Positions 32,618-41,338 of a stretch of DNA of 64,000 bases are shown here, piece by piece. This stretch comes from Sphaerisporangium corydalis (GTDB lineage: Bacteria > Actinomycetota > Actinomycetes > Streptosporangiales > Streptosporangiaceae): contig NZ_JANZYP010000028.1 of NCBI RefSeq assembly GCF_025506355.1, positions 1 to 64,000 on the forward strand. The letters are read 5' to 3'. Under the pieces are notes generated by a model. That model worked only from the letters and a program-made list of their open reading frames with translations, was not told the DNA's origin and did not search any database. Each line of letters opens with the position of its first letter. The stretch's first letter is position 1. The position numbers were made by a program, and so were the translations under genes.

Positions 32618-32643
32618 GTTACACCCCGCTCCTAGTGTGGGTA
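32618..32643 (+). promoter_or_regulatory. Stress-sigma-like promoter before the second kinase gene
   Basis: GTTA at 32618-32621, 17 bases, then GGGTA at 32639-32643, about 155 bases before the histidine kinase start. One mismatch. Confidence 0.35.
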
Positions 32644-32798
32644 AAGCAAGCGGCGCGTTCCCCCCGCTCATCCCTGGTCCAGCCCATGTCGCCGCATCAC
32701 CCCGGTCGCGTGCCGTCCGACCGGACGGAGACCACGCGCGGGACACCTGCGCTCCGGGCACCGTGACCCACGGCCCGGCCGCGGAAGGAAGACCCGAT

Positions 32799-33584
32799 AT
32801 GGACAGCAGAAACCATGCCCGCGTGCCCGCCACGCCCGACCGCGACGGCGTCCCCGAGATGGCCGGCGAGATCGGGATCGGCCCGAGCGTGCAGAACGCC
32901 GCCCTCAGGCTGGAACGGCTCAGCCGGGCGCTGGAATGCCAGCGCCGCTTCGCCTCCGACGCCTCGCACGAGCTGCGCACGCCCGTCGCCGGGCTGCGCG
33001 CGGAACTCGAGGAGGCCCGGATGCACCCCGGCGAGGACGACGTGCGCGACGTGATCGACCGGGCCCTCTGCGACGTCGGCCGGCTGGAGGCGATCATCAA
33101 CGACCTGCTCCTGCTGTCCAGGAGCGGCGTGGACGCGCCCCGGCGGGAGCCGGTGGACCTGGCCGAGCTGGTCGAGGCGGAGGTCGCCCTGCGGTCCGAC
33201 CCGCTGAGGATCCGCCTGCGGCTCACGCGCGGCGTGGTCGCCGACGCCGTGCGCATCCAGATCTGCCGGGTGCTCACCAACCTGCTGGACAACGCCCAGC
33301 GGCACGCGCGGCGGATCGTGTCGGTCGAACTCGGCCGCACCGGCCGCGTGGCGGAACTGGCCGTGTCCGACGACGGCGAGGGAATCGCCGAGGCCGACCG
33401 TGAGCGGATCTTCGAGCGGTTCACCCGGCTGGACGCCGCCCGCGCGCTCGACCGGGACGGCAGCGGCCTCGGCCTGGCGATCGCCCGCGAGATCGCCCAG
33501 GCCCACCACGGGACCCTGGACGCCGGGCCCTCCCCCCTGGGCGGCGCCCGCGTCACCCTGCGCCTCCCCCTCACGGGCGGGTGA
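32799..33584 (+). CDS. Histidine kinase without a sensor domain
   Basis: 261 residues. After a short N-terminus it starts directly with HisKA (RRFASDASHELRTPVAGLRAEL, phospho-acceptor His near 55) and HATPase (NLLDNAQRHA, VSDDGEGIA, GSGLGLAIAREIAQAHHG). No membrane segment, PAS or GAF domain. It resembles the kinase core of an OmpR-type sensor, but no OmpR-type regulator is near; its partner may be the LuxR-type regulator just upstream, or one elsewhere. The ATG at 32799 has GGAAGGAAG upstream. Confidence 0.85.
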   Translation: MDSRNHARVPATPDRDGVPEMAGEIGIGPSVQNAALRLERLSRALECQRRFASDASHELRTPVAGLRAELEEARMHPGEDDVRDVIDRALCDVGRLEAIINDLLLLSRSGVDAPRREPVDLAELVEAEVALRSDPLRIRLRLTRGVVADAVRIQICRVLTNLLDNAQRHARRIVSVELGRTGRVAELAVSDDGEGIAEADRERIFERFTRLDAARALDRDGSGLGLAIAREIAQAHHGTLDAGPSPLGGARVTLRLPLTGG

Positions 33585-33597
33585 GCGGACGCCCGTG
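33572..33597 (+). terminator. Hairpin over the kinase stop codon
   Basis: CACGGGCG at 33572-33579 and CGCCCGTG at 33590-33597, a perfect 8-bp stem; the TGA stop (33582-33584) lies in the loop. Confidence 0.55.
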
Positions 33598-33938
33598 AAC
33601 CCGTCGCGCCCATCACATTCCCGCGCGCTTTCCTGTGCGGCGGGGAAGTCCGGGCGGGGGCCGCATTATGGGCGTACATTATTCGTACATCCGGCCACGA
33701 CGGCGGGCGTCTTCGGAGAGTTTCCGGATGAATGCTCCTCGCTCACGGCCATGCGTACGCATCCCGCGCCCGGGGTTTCCGAGGGCGGCGGCCGGTGGAC
33801 GCGGCGGGTGAGTTCATAGCGGCTCGCGATCAGGCATTGACGAAATCATCTGACATGTTATTCATGGGAAGGTCAGGAATTTCCGTATTTGCCTTATCGG
33901 ACCGAGGGACCGCCGGAGCCACTCGTAGGAGGACGCGC
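33585..33938 (+). other. Intergenic region before the Cys-rich gene
   Basis: 354 bases without a supported gene. It has CGTACAT twice at 33673-33679 and 33684-33690 (period 11, one helical turn) and an AT-rich stretch at 33830-33900. It is probably the promoter region of the Cys-rich/Tat/MauE cassette. Confidence 0.6.
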
Positions 33939-34388
33939 ATGGCGCGCAGCCAGCCCCCCGCCCCGCCCAGGGACCTGCTCGGCCCCGTCCAAGGAGAGGT
34001 CTCCTGGTTCTGCTGCGGCACCGCCTGGGGACCGTGCTCGACCACCGGCAGGGGAGCCTGCGGCACCTGCAACTCCGGCAGCATGCAGCACGCGTGGCCC
34101 AACACCTCCGACAACTGCCTGGCGATCACCCACCCGGACACCTGCGGCGTCGGCCTGTCCCGCAGGACCTGCGGCTTCAACCACCGGACCACGGCACTGT
34201 GCAGCGGCGCCAGTGTCGTCACCTCGATCGCCGACTGCGGCCCGCAGACCGACCTGTTCTGCGGCGAGCGGAGCTGCTGCGGCGCGACGTGCGCGAGCAA
34301 CCGGCTGATCGACCTGACCCCGGCCGCGTTCAGCCAGATCGCCAGCCTCTCCGCCGGCCTCCGGCCGGCCGAGATCTCCACCCCCTAG
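33939..34388 (+). CDS. Cys-rich protein (14 Cys) of unknown function
   Basis: 149 residues with 14 Cys between about 25 and 120, including two CC pairs (WFCCG and RSCCGATC) and a CGTC. There is no normal signal peptide; the first 20 residues are Pro-rich (MARSQPPAPPRDLLGPVQG). The Cys spacing slightly recalls the methylamine dehydrogenase light chain, and the gene two downstream is MauE-like, but I see no tryptophan pair that would form a TTQ cofactor, so I do not call it MauA. The strong binding site GTAGGAGGA marks the start. Disulfide formation is expected, perhaps after export with the Tat-signal partner. Confidence 0.7.
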   Translation: MARSQPPAPPRDLLGPVQGEVSWFCCGTAWGPCSTTGRGACGTCNSGSMQHAWPNTSDNCLAITHPDTCGVGLSRRTCGFNHRTTALCSGASVVTSIADCGPQTDLFCGERSCCGATCASNRLIDLTPAAFSQIASLSAGLRPAEISTP

Positions 34389-34403
34389 CAGGAAGGACGC
34401 CCG

Positions 34404-35000
34404 ATGACCAGCAGAAGGCAGCTGCTCAGGTCCGCCGTCCTCGGGGGCGGGGCCGGGGTGCTCGCGGCCACCACCATGGGGTCGCTCGGCCCGGAGGCGG
34501 CGTTCGGCGCCGCGGCGCCGGGGATCGAACCCGGGACGCCCGACCCGAACTTCGCCGAGGGCCGGATCCGCGACATCAAGGGCAACACCCTGTTCGTCCT
34601 CGGGTCGAACATGGTGTTCCACAGCATCCGGGTCGTCGACGGCACGAGCCTGTGGAAGCTGGGCCCCGTCTCCTTCGAGCAGGCCAGGCCGGGCGACGGG
34701 CTGTACGCCCGTGGCGTGCGCATGCCGGACGGAGTGCTCGCGGCCGAGTCGGTGTGGCTCAACATCATCAACATCAAGGGCCACATCAGGAACATCACCA
34801 GCGACAAGATCCACCTGGACCACAACGGGAAAGAGGTCCTCTGCCACCTGGTGCCCGGCACCTCGGTCGCCGTCTACTCCGACGCGCCGCCGTCCGCCGA
34901 CCTGTCGCTGCTGCGCGTGGGCCAGCACGTGCAGGTCCTGGGCGCCTGGCGGCCGGACACCAACGAGGCCGACATCGCCACCGTCTTCTCCCCGCACTAG
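34404..35000 (+). CDS. Tat-signal exported protein of unknown function
   Basis: 198 residues. The N-terminus TSRRQLLRSAVLGGGAGVLAATT is a twin-arginine signal (S-R-R-x-L-L), so it is exported folded. The mature part (about 45-190) is beta-rich with repeated short strand patterns (GRIRDIKGNTLFVLG, GHIRNITSDKIHL), similar to DUF5666-like OB-fold proteins. It lies between the 14-Cys protein gene and the MauE-like gene, 15 and 7 bases away, so the three form an operon. It may carry, fold or present the Cys-rich protein at the cell surface. Confidence 0.78.
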   Translation: MTSRRQLLRSAVLGGGAGVLAATTMGSLGPEAAFGAAAPGIEPGTPDPNFAEGRIRDIKGNTLFVLGSNMVFHSIRVVDGTSLWKLGPVSFEQARPGDGLYARGVRMPDGVLAAESVWLNIINIKGHIRNITSDKIHLDHNGKEVLCHLVPGTSVAVYSDAPPSADLSLLRVGQHVQVLGAWRPDTNEADIATVFSPH

Positions 35001-35007
35001 GAGCGAC

Positions 35008-35784
35008 ATGCACGGGATCGCCGCGCTGCAGGCGTACGTCATCGGCCCCCTGCTGCTCTGGGCGGCCATGGCGAAGCTGCTCGGGCGGCGGGCGCGCGCG
35101 TCGGCGGAACAGAGCGCCCTGGCCCGGCTGGCCGGACCGGGGCGCGCGGTCCACGCGTACCGGCTGACCGGCGTCCTCGAACTCGCGGTGGCGGCGGCGC
35201 TGCTGGCGCCGCCCGCCCTGCCGGTGGACGGCCTGGCCGCCGCCGCGCTGTCGGCGGGGTTCCTCGCCTACCTCACCTACGCGCGCGTGGCCGCGCCGGC
35301 CTCCTCGTGCGGCTGCCTCGGCGGGCACGCGCGCCCGGCGGACCCGCGCGCCTTCGCCCGCGCCGGGCTCCTGTTCGTCATGAGCCTGGCGGTGATCGGC
35401 GCGGGTCCCCTCACGGTCACCCCGCCGCTCGCGGCCCTCGGCCTGGCCGAGGCCGCCGTCCTGGTGGGGCTCTCGGCGGAGCTGGACCGTTACTGGCTGA
35501 CGCCCCTGCGCCGGCTCGTCGTGCGGCTGCGCGGGCCGCTCGCCGCACCCCCGCCGGGGGAGGTCCCCCTGGAGGTCACGCTGCGGCTGCTCTACCTCAG
35601 CCCCGCCTACTGCTCGGCGTCCGCGCGGCTCAGCTCCGACGTCCAGGACACCTGGGACGAGGACGGCCTGCGGTTCGTGGTGTACGCGGCCCAGGGCCGG
35701 ATCGCGGTGTTCGCCGTGCCGCTCGCCGGCGGCGACCCCTCGGCCGTCCGCGTCGCCCTCATCGACGAGCCGGTGCCCGCGTGA
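35008..35784 (+). CDS. MauE/DoxX-like redox membrane protein
   Basis: 258 residues. Four hydrophobic segments (about 8-22, 52-68, 75-92, 120-150) match the MauE/methylamine utilisation family, with a CGC-type motif ASSCGCLGG near residue 100 between them. MauE and related proteins help form disulfides in Cys-rich exported proteins. After the last segment comes a soluble tail of about 85 residues of unknown role. It ends the operon and converges with the giant LuxR regulator. Confidence 0.82.
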   Translation: MHGIAALQAYVIGPLLLWAAMAKLLGRRARASAEQSALARLAGPGRAVHAYRLTGVLELAVAAALLAPPALPVDGLAAAALSAGFLAYLTYARVAAPASSCGCLGGHARPADPRAFARAGLLFVMSLAVIGAGPLTVTPPLAALGLAEAAVLVGLSAELDRYWLTPLRRLVVRLRGPLAAPPPGEVPLEVTLRLLYLSPAYCSASARLSSDVQDTWDEDGLRFVVYAAQGRIAVFAVPLAGGDPSAVRVALIDEPVPA

Positions 35785-35813
35785 CGGACCTGACGGGCCA
35801 GGAGCCGCCGGCC

Positions 35814-38696
35814 TCACAGGACGGCGTGGTACTCCATGGGGTCGTCGAGGTCGAGGACCGGAGCGGGCCGCGTGCCCGGCTCGGGGACGGCGGGCAGGGT
35901 GGTGGTCAGGGCGTTCAGGATCGCGGCCAGCTCGGCGCGGGCGTGGATGCCGAGCTTGCGGTAGATGCGGGCCAGGTGGGTGTCCACGGTGCGCTTGCTG
36001 ATCGACAGGGTGGTGGCCACCTCCAGGTTGCTCATGCCCTGAAGGACCAGGTCGGTGACGCGGCGCTCCCCCACGGTCAGCGGGTGCGCGCCCTCCCGGC
36101 GTACGGGCGGGACGCGGGCGCCGGGGACGCGGGCGCCGGTGTCGGCCAGGTGCTTGTCGGCCAGGGCGGCCAGCCGGACGGCGCCGCAGTCGTCGGCGAG
36201 GCGGAGCCCGGCGGTCAGGGTGTCGCGGGCCTTCTGCTCGTCGCCCGACTGGCGCTGGGCGATGCCCAGGCGGATGAGGGCCCGGGTGCGCTCCAGGCGG
36301 GCGCCCTTGTTGCGCAGCAGCTCGATGGCCTCGTGCAGCATGTCCAGCCGCGCGGTCCCCTCGTAGGCGACGCTTCCCGCGCTGAGCGCGCGGGCGACGG
36401 TGGTGGGCGCGCCCCAGGCGCGGGCCAGCTCCAGCTCGCGCTCGGCGACCGCCCGCGCGGCGGAACGCTCGCCGAACAGCACGTACGCGAGGATCGAGTG
36501 GGTGCCCCAGGGGACGCAGGCCGGGTTGGTGATGCCGGCCGAGGCCAGGCGCCGCCCGCATTCCAGCAGGATCCGCAGCCCGTCCTGCGGGCGGCCCCTG
36601 GCGACGTGCAGCCGGCCGAGGGCGTCCATGATCTGGCCGGCGACCAGCGGGTGCCAGTCCCCGTACGGGTCCACCGACCGCAGCACCCGCTCGGCGGCGT
36701 CCAGGTCCCCGAGCTCGACGAGCGCCCGGCCGGCGTTGGCCAGGGCCGCGACGTGGAACCCCTCGGCGCGCGAGGCCGCCGAGAACCGGATCGCCTCCTC
36801 GGCGTCGCGCAGCGAGGCGGAAAGGCTGCCGAGCTGGTAGCCCACCTCGGACCTGACCAGCAGCGACAGGACCAGCCGGGTGTCGGACGCGGCGGAGCGC
36901 GCCTCGGTGACCACGCGTTGCGACCAGTACGACGCCTCGTCGATCCGGTCGCACCAGATGAGCGGCAGCACCGCCCCGAGCGGCGCGACGCCCTTGCCGT
37001 CGAAGCACCGCCGGGTCAGGGCGAGCGTCCGCGGCAGGTTGCGGCCCCGGACGCCGGTGACCAGGGCCAGGGCGCTCACGAACTGCTGCGCCGACGGGGT
37101 GGCGAGCAGGCGCGAGGAGCCGCGGAGCCGGCGAAGCAGGCCGGGCACCGCGGCGGACCTGCCCCACAGCAGCGCCTGGGCGGCGAGGACGAGCAGCAGG
37201 TCGGGCCCGAAGGGCGTGGGCGCCTCGGAGGCGATCGCGACGGCCTCGGTGAAGATGTCGCCGGCCTCGGCGGAGTTGGCGGTCACCAGGATGTCGGCGA
37301 AGGGCGTGAGGGCCAGCATGTTCTGCGGCGCCGCGCGGACGCGGGCGAACACCGTGCGCAGGTGCCGCAGGCTGGCGGGCAGGTCGCGGTGCATCTCGAC
37401 GGCGCCCAGCTCGGCGGTGACCTCCAGGTCGGTGGTCGGGTCGCCGGACTCGGCCAGGGCGCGGTGCAGGTAGCGGGTCGCCGGTTCCCAGGAGTGCTCG
37501 GCGGCGGCCTCCCGGGCCGCTTCGCGCAGCACGGTCACGCTCCAGGGGTCGCCGGTCGGGCCGGCCGACATGAGGTGCCGGGCGGACCGCTCCACCGGAA
37601 CGCCGAGGCGGTAGAGCAGGGAGGCGGCCCTGCGGTGCAGGCCGTCGCGCACGGCGGGGTCCATGCCCGCGAGGATCGTCCGCTGGATGTGCTCGTGGGC
37701 GAACCGGCCGGCCGGCAGCCCGGCGAGCAGCCCGGCGGCGCGCAGCGTCCCGCCCGCCTTCTCGGCGACGAGCTGGCCGAACCCCGAGAGCATGGCGGCG
37801 GTCTCCAGCCCGTCCTCGGGGGCGACGATGGCGAGGCTCTGCAGCAGGTCGACGCTCGCGGGGTCGTGGTCGGCGAGCCAGCGCAGCACCGTCTCGGTCA
37901 GCGACACCGCCCCGATCTCCAGCACCCGCGTCAGCTCGGTCTTCTCCGGGCTCACCCCGGCGGCGAGGAGCTGGCCGGCCATCTGGTGCAGCAGCAGCGG
38001 GTTCCCCTGGGTGAGCCGGTGGGAGGCCGCCGCGACGTCCGCGTCCACGGCGGTGCCCATCGCCCCCTCCAGCAGGCGCCCGGCGCAGGTGGCGCAGAGC
38101 GGTGCCGGCCGGAGCAGCCGCGCGTACGGGAGGGCGGCGATCTCGCGGACGATCTCGCGTCCGCCGCGTCCCTGGGAGTCCACCGTGAGGATCATGATGA
38201 CCGGGAGGTCGTCGAGCCGCCGGGCGATGTAGGAGCACCACTGGGCCGACTGCGGGTCGGCGTAGTCGGCGTCGTCGATGGCGATGATCAGCGGCTGGGA
38301 GCCGGTGGTGATGGAGCGCGTGGAGCGGTAGAGGCTCTGCAGCAGGTCGGGCGCGACGAGCCCGCCGCCGTGGTTCTCGTACACCTGCCCGGGGAGGACC
38401 AGCGACCCGGGCGTGGCGGGCGGCACCCCGTTGCCCGACCCGCCCATCAGCGGATCGAACAGCTGGCGGACCACGCCGAAAGGGTAGTCGTGCTCGTCGG
38501 AGTGGCCGCGGGCCATGAGGATGGCGCCGATGTCCGGCTTTCGCGCGAGGGCGGCGTGCAGGAGGGTGGTCTTGCCGATTCCCCGGGGACCGAGGATCAC
38601 CAGAACGGAGGGTTTACCCGCGTAGACGTGGGAAATCGCCTCCTGGATCGCCGCTAGCTCGATGTCGCGGTGCAGCACCGGCTGCCCTGAAGACAT
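35814..38696 (-). CDS. Large ATP-binding LuxR regulator (LAL family)
   Basis: 960 residues. An N-terminal AAA domain (Walker A LGPRGIGKTTLLHA near 37; IIAIDDADYAD near 125), a long TPR-like helical middle, and a C-terminal LuxR HTH (LTVGERRVTDLVLQGMSNLEVATTLSISKRTVDTHLARIYRKL) near 890. LAL regulators often activate actinomycete biosynthetic clusters. The gene is divergent from the YcaO gene and is the likely activator of the RiPP cluster. The 346-base region between holds a dyad and several TACG motifs. Confidence 0.9.
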   Translation of the reverse strand: MSSGQPVLHRDIELAAIQEAISHVYAGKPSVLVILGPRGIGKTTLLHAALARKPDIGAILMARGHSDEHDYPFGVVRQLFDPLMGGSGNGVPPATPGSLVLPGQVYENHGGGLVAPDLLQSLYRSTRSITTGSQPLIIAIDDADYADPQSAQWCSYIARRLDDLPVIMILTVDSQGRGGREIVREIAALPYARLLRPAPLCATCAGRLLEGAMGTAVDADVAAASHRLTQGNPLLLHQMAGQLLAAGVSPEKTELTRVLEIGAVSLTETVLRWLADHDPASVDLLQSLAIVAPEDGLETAAMLSGFGQLVAEKAGGTLRAAGLLAGLPAGRFAHEHIQRTILAGMDPAVRDGLHRRAASLLYRLGVPVERSARHLMSAGPTGDPWSVTVLREAAREAAAEHSWEPATRYLHRALAESGDPTTDLEVTAELGAVEMHRDLPASLRHLRTVFARVRAAPQNMLALTPFADILVTANSAEAGDIFTEAVAIASEAPTPFGPDLLLVLAAQALLWGRSAAVPGLLRRLRGSSRLLATPSAQQFVSALALVTGVRGRNLPRTLALTRRCFDGKGVAPLGAVLPLIWCDRIDEASYWSQRVVTEARSAASDTRLVLSLLVRSEVGYQLGSLSASLRDAEEAIRFSAASRAEGFHVAALANAGRALVELGDLDAAERVLRSVDPYGDWHPLVAGQIMDALGRLHVARGRPQDGLRILLECGRRLASAGITNPACVPWGTHSILAYVLFGERSAARAVAERELELARAWGAPTTVARALSAGSVAYEGTARLDMLHEAIELLRNKGARLERTRALIRLGIAQRQSGDEQKARDTLTAGLRLADDCGAVRLAALADKHLADTGARVPGARVPPVRREGAHPLTVGERRVTDLVLQGMSNLEVATTLSISKRTVDTHLARIYRKLGIHARAELAAILNALTTTLPAVPEPGTRPAPVLDLDDPMEYHAVL

Positions 38697-39042
38697 CGCT
38701 CCCCCAAGGGCCGGGTGGCTACGTCTGATGCCACGATCATGCCGCGAACGACGGGTCGGTTGTCAATACCTAATTCACCACCAAAGGGACTTATCATCCC
38801 TTGTGGCCGGTTTACTGGGCTTACGCGTAGAACACCGCCCAACCCGGGGCGACCGTATGGATCTTACCCGAAACGTACGCGAGCGCGGACCGCAATGCGC
38901 CGTACGCATTTCCCGGATACGCATCCCGTACGTCGCCCTTTGAATACCGCCCCAATACGTACGGCCGGAATGCGTCTTTACACCGGTCCGGCCCGGGTGC
39001 AACTCTGCGATCAAAGGTAATCAAGCGAATACGGGGAGGGCC
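38697..39042. other. Divergent promoter region of the RiPP cluster
   Basis: 346 bases between the LAL regulator and the YcaO gene. It holds a dyad AAGGGA-CTTATCA-TCCCTT at 38784-38802, an inverted repeat AATGCG-CCGTA-CGCATT at 38893-38909, ATACGCATCC at 38918-38927 and AATACGTA at 38954-38961. The last motif recurs in two other promoter regions of the cluster. Confidence 0.6.
38954..38961. promoter_or_regulatory. AATACGTA motif, YcaO promoter
   Basis: AATACGTA, 82 bases before the YcaO gene. The same 8-mer is at 52062-52069 and 59732-59739. It is probably rare by chance in a genome of this GC content. Confidence 0.5.
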
Positions 39043-41322
39043 ATGGACCGCCCACGCCTCAAGGCGCATTTCACGGCCCAGGTCGTCGATGGGTCGAAGG
39101 TGTTCCTGCTCGCCGAGGGCCAGCATTATCTCATCCAGGGGACGGGGACGGCCGAAGTGCTCCCCTACCTGGACGGACGGCACACGGTGGCCGACATCGC
39201 GGTGGCGCTGAGCGGCAAACTGCCGCTTATGCAGGTGCTCACCGCCATTCGCAAATTCGACGCCTTCGGGCACCTGGCGGACGGCCGGCCTGATTGGCCG
39301 GAGCACACACTCGCGTACTGGGACGCACAAGGTCTCGACCCGGAAAAGGTCAGGGTTTCGCTCGCGGACACCGAATTCACGGTGACCGGCGCGGGCGCCG
39401 ATCCCGGCACGGTCATCGCACAACTACGCGAACACGGACTACGCGTACGGCAGGTGGACCTCGCCGAGGCCGCCGACCCGAGCGGCGCCCTCACCCTGGT
39501 CGTCGTCAACGACTACCTCGACCCGGCGCTGGAGCGCCTCAACACCGCCTACCTGGCGGCCGAGCACCCGTGGGCGCTGGTGAAGCCCGCCGGGATGACG
39601 CTGTGGGCCGGACCGGTGCTCCAGCCCGGCCGCACCGGCTGCTGGTCCTGCCTGTCCCAGCGCATCAGCGGGAACCGGCAGGTCGAGCGCTACCTCGCCG
39701 GAAAGCTCGGCACCGGCGGCACACCGGTGCACCCCTCCCGGGAGTCGGTCCCCGCCGGACCGGCGATCGCCGGCGGCCTGCTCGCGGTCGAACTGGCGCG
39801 GATCGCCGCCACCGGCGCCCCGTCCCGGCTCGAAGGCAAGATGACCACGATCGACCTGCGCACCCTGGCCGCCACCGAGCACACCATGGTCCGGCTGCCG
39901 CAGTGCGCCGCCTGCGGCGAGGAGTCGCTGATCACCGAGCGCAGCCCGAAGGTGGTGCTCACCTCGCGCGACGCCCGCCACGTCACCGACGGCGGCTACC
40001 GCATCGAGCCGCCCTCGCAGACCTACGACCGGCTGCAGAAGCACATCAGCCCGCTCATCGGGGCGGTCACCCGCCTGCACACCTTCGCCGAGTACGACAA
40101 CGGCGTCACCTACAGCTTCACCGCCGGCCACAACTTCGCCATGGTCGGCGACAACATGGACCTGCTCCGCCGCAACCTGCGCGGGCAGAGCGGCGGCAAG
40201 GGACGCACCGAGGTCCAGGCCAAGGTCAGCGCCCTGTGCGAGGCCATCGAGCGCTACTCGGGCGTGTGGCGCGGCGACGAGCCGGTCCGCGAGGCGGCCT
40301 ACGCCGACCTCGACCCGGCCGTGGCGGTACACCCCGAATCCCTGCTGCACTTCTCCCCCGGCCAGTACGCGGGGCGCGACGCGTGGAACAAGGACCCCGG
40401 CCACCGGCTGCACCTGGTGCCCGAGAAGTTCCGCACCGACCTGCCCATCGACTGGTCGCCCGCCTGGTCGCTCACCGACGAGCGCGAACGGCTGGTGCCC
40501 TCCGGGTACGCCTGGTACGGCCACCCGGACCTGGAACGCCACTTCTACTGCGTCGGCGACTCCAACGGGAACGCGTCGGGCAACTCGATCGAGGAGGCCA
40601 TCCTCCAGGGCTTCTGCGAACTCGTCGAACGCGACGCGGTCGCCCTGTGGTGGTACAACCGGGCGCGGCGCCCCGCGTTCGACCTGGACTCGCTGCGCGA
40701 CCCCTACGTCGACACCCTGCGCGAGTTCTACCGGCGCATGGGCCGCGACATCTGGCTGCTCGACCTCACCACCGACCTCGGCATCCCCGCCTTCGTCGGC
40801 GTCTCCCACCGCGTCGGCCACCCGGTCGAGGACGTCATCGTCGGCTTCGGCGCCCACCTGGACCCGAGGATCGCGGCCATCAGGACGCTGACCGAGGTCA
40901 ACCAGTTCCTGCCGTCGGTGGAACGCCGCGACGACGCCGGGGAGACCATCTACCTGGACGACGACGTCGCCACCCTGGCCTGGTGGAAGGAGACCAAGCT
41001 GGCGAACGAGCCCTGGCTGGTCCCCGACCCCTCGCTCGGGACGCGCTCGCTCGCCGACCACCCCCTGTCCGGCGGCGACGACCTGGCGGCGGACGTCGAG
41101 ACGTGCGTGGCCAAGGCAAGGGCCTGCGACATCGAGGTCGTCGTGCTCGACCAGACCCGCCCCGACCTGGAGCTCAGCGTCGTCCGGGTCATCGCGCCCG
41201 GCATGCGGCACTTCTGGCGGCGGCTCGGCGCCGGGCGCCTGTACGACGTCCCCGTCGCGCTGGGCTGGGTGCCGCAGGCCCGCACGGAGGACCAGCTCAA
41301 CCCGACCAGCGTCTTCTTCTGA
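39043..41322 (+). CDS. Fused E1-like/YcaO cyclodehydratase (TOMM)
   Basis: 759 residues. Residues 1-300 form the E1-like leader-binding part with a zinc site of two CxxC motifs (GRTGCWSCLSQR near 203 and QCAACGEE near 287). Residues from about 330 on are YcaO, with the ATP-binding motifs SALCEAIERYSG near 400 and EAILQGFCELVERDA near 520. Such fusions (SagC/SagD type) bind the precursor leader and use ATP to turn Cys or Ser/Thr of the core into thiazoline or oxazoline rings. The protein ends in PTSVFF rather than the usual Pro-rich tail. First gene of a seven-gene operon. Confidence 0.92.
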   Translation: MDRPRLKAHFTAQVVDGSKVFLLAEGQHYLIQGTGTAEVLPYLDGRHTVADIAVALSGKLPLMQVLTAIRKFDAFGHLADGRPDWPEHTLAYWDAQGLDPEKVRVSLADTEFTVTGAGADPGTVIAQLREHGLRVRQVDLAEAADPSGALTLVVVNDYLDPALERLNTAYLAAEHPWALVKPAGMTLWAGPVLQPGRTGCWSCLSQRISGNRQVERYLAGKLGTGGTPVHPSRESVPAGPAIAGGLLAVELARIAATGAPSRLEGKMTTIDLRTLAATEHTMVRLPQCAACGEESLITERSPKVVLTSRDARHVTDGGYRIEPPSQTYDRLQKHISPLIGAVTRLHTFAEYDNGVTYSFTAGHNFAMVGDNMDLLRRNLRGQSGGKGRTEVQAKVSALCEAIERYSGVWRGDEPVREAAYADLDPAVAVHPESLLHFSPGQYAGRDAWNKDPGHRLHLVPEKFRTDLPIDWSPAWSLTDERERLVPSGYAWYGHPDLERHFYCVGDSNGNASGNSIEEAILQGFCELVERDAVALWWYNRARRPAFDLDSLRDPYVDTLREFYRRMGRDIWLLDLTTDLGIPAFVGVSHRVGHPVEDVIVGFGAHLDPRIAAIRTLTEVNQFLPSVERRDDAGETIYLDDDVATLAWWKETKLANEPWLVPDPSLGTRSLADHPLSGGDDLAADVETCVAKARACDIEVVVLDQTRPDLELSVVRVIAPGMRHFWRRLGAGRLYDVPVALGWVPQARTEDQLNPTSVFF

Positions 41323-41338
41323 GCGGGAGGAGCAGACC

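Noticed and set aside
33939-34388. Methylamine dehydrogenase light chain (MauA)
   Set aside because: Cys-rich and near a MauE-like gene, but the Trp pair and the normal MauA Cys pattern are not seen and there is no heavy chain gene.
34795-38241. Long open frames opposite real genes, up to 1148 codons
   Set aside because: High GC keeps opposite frames open. These lack recognisable domains and are shadows of genes with clear domains and binding sites.
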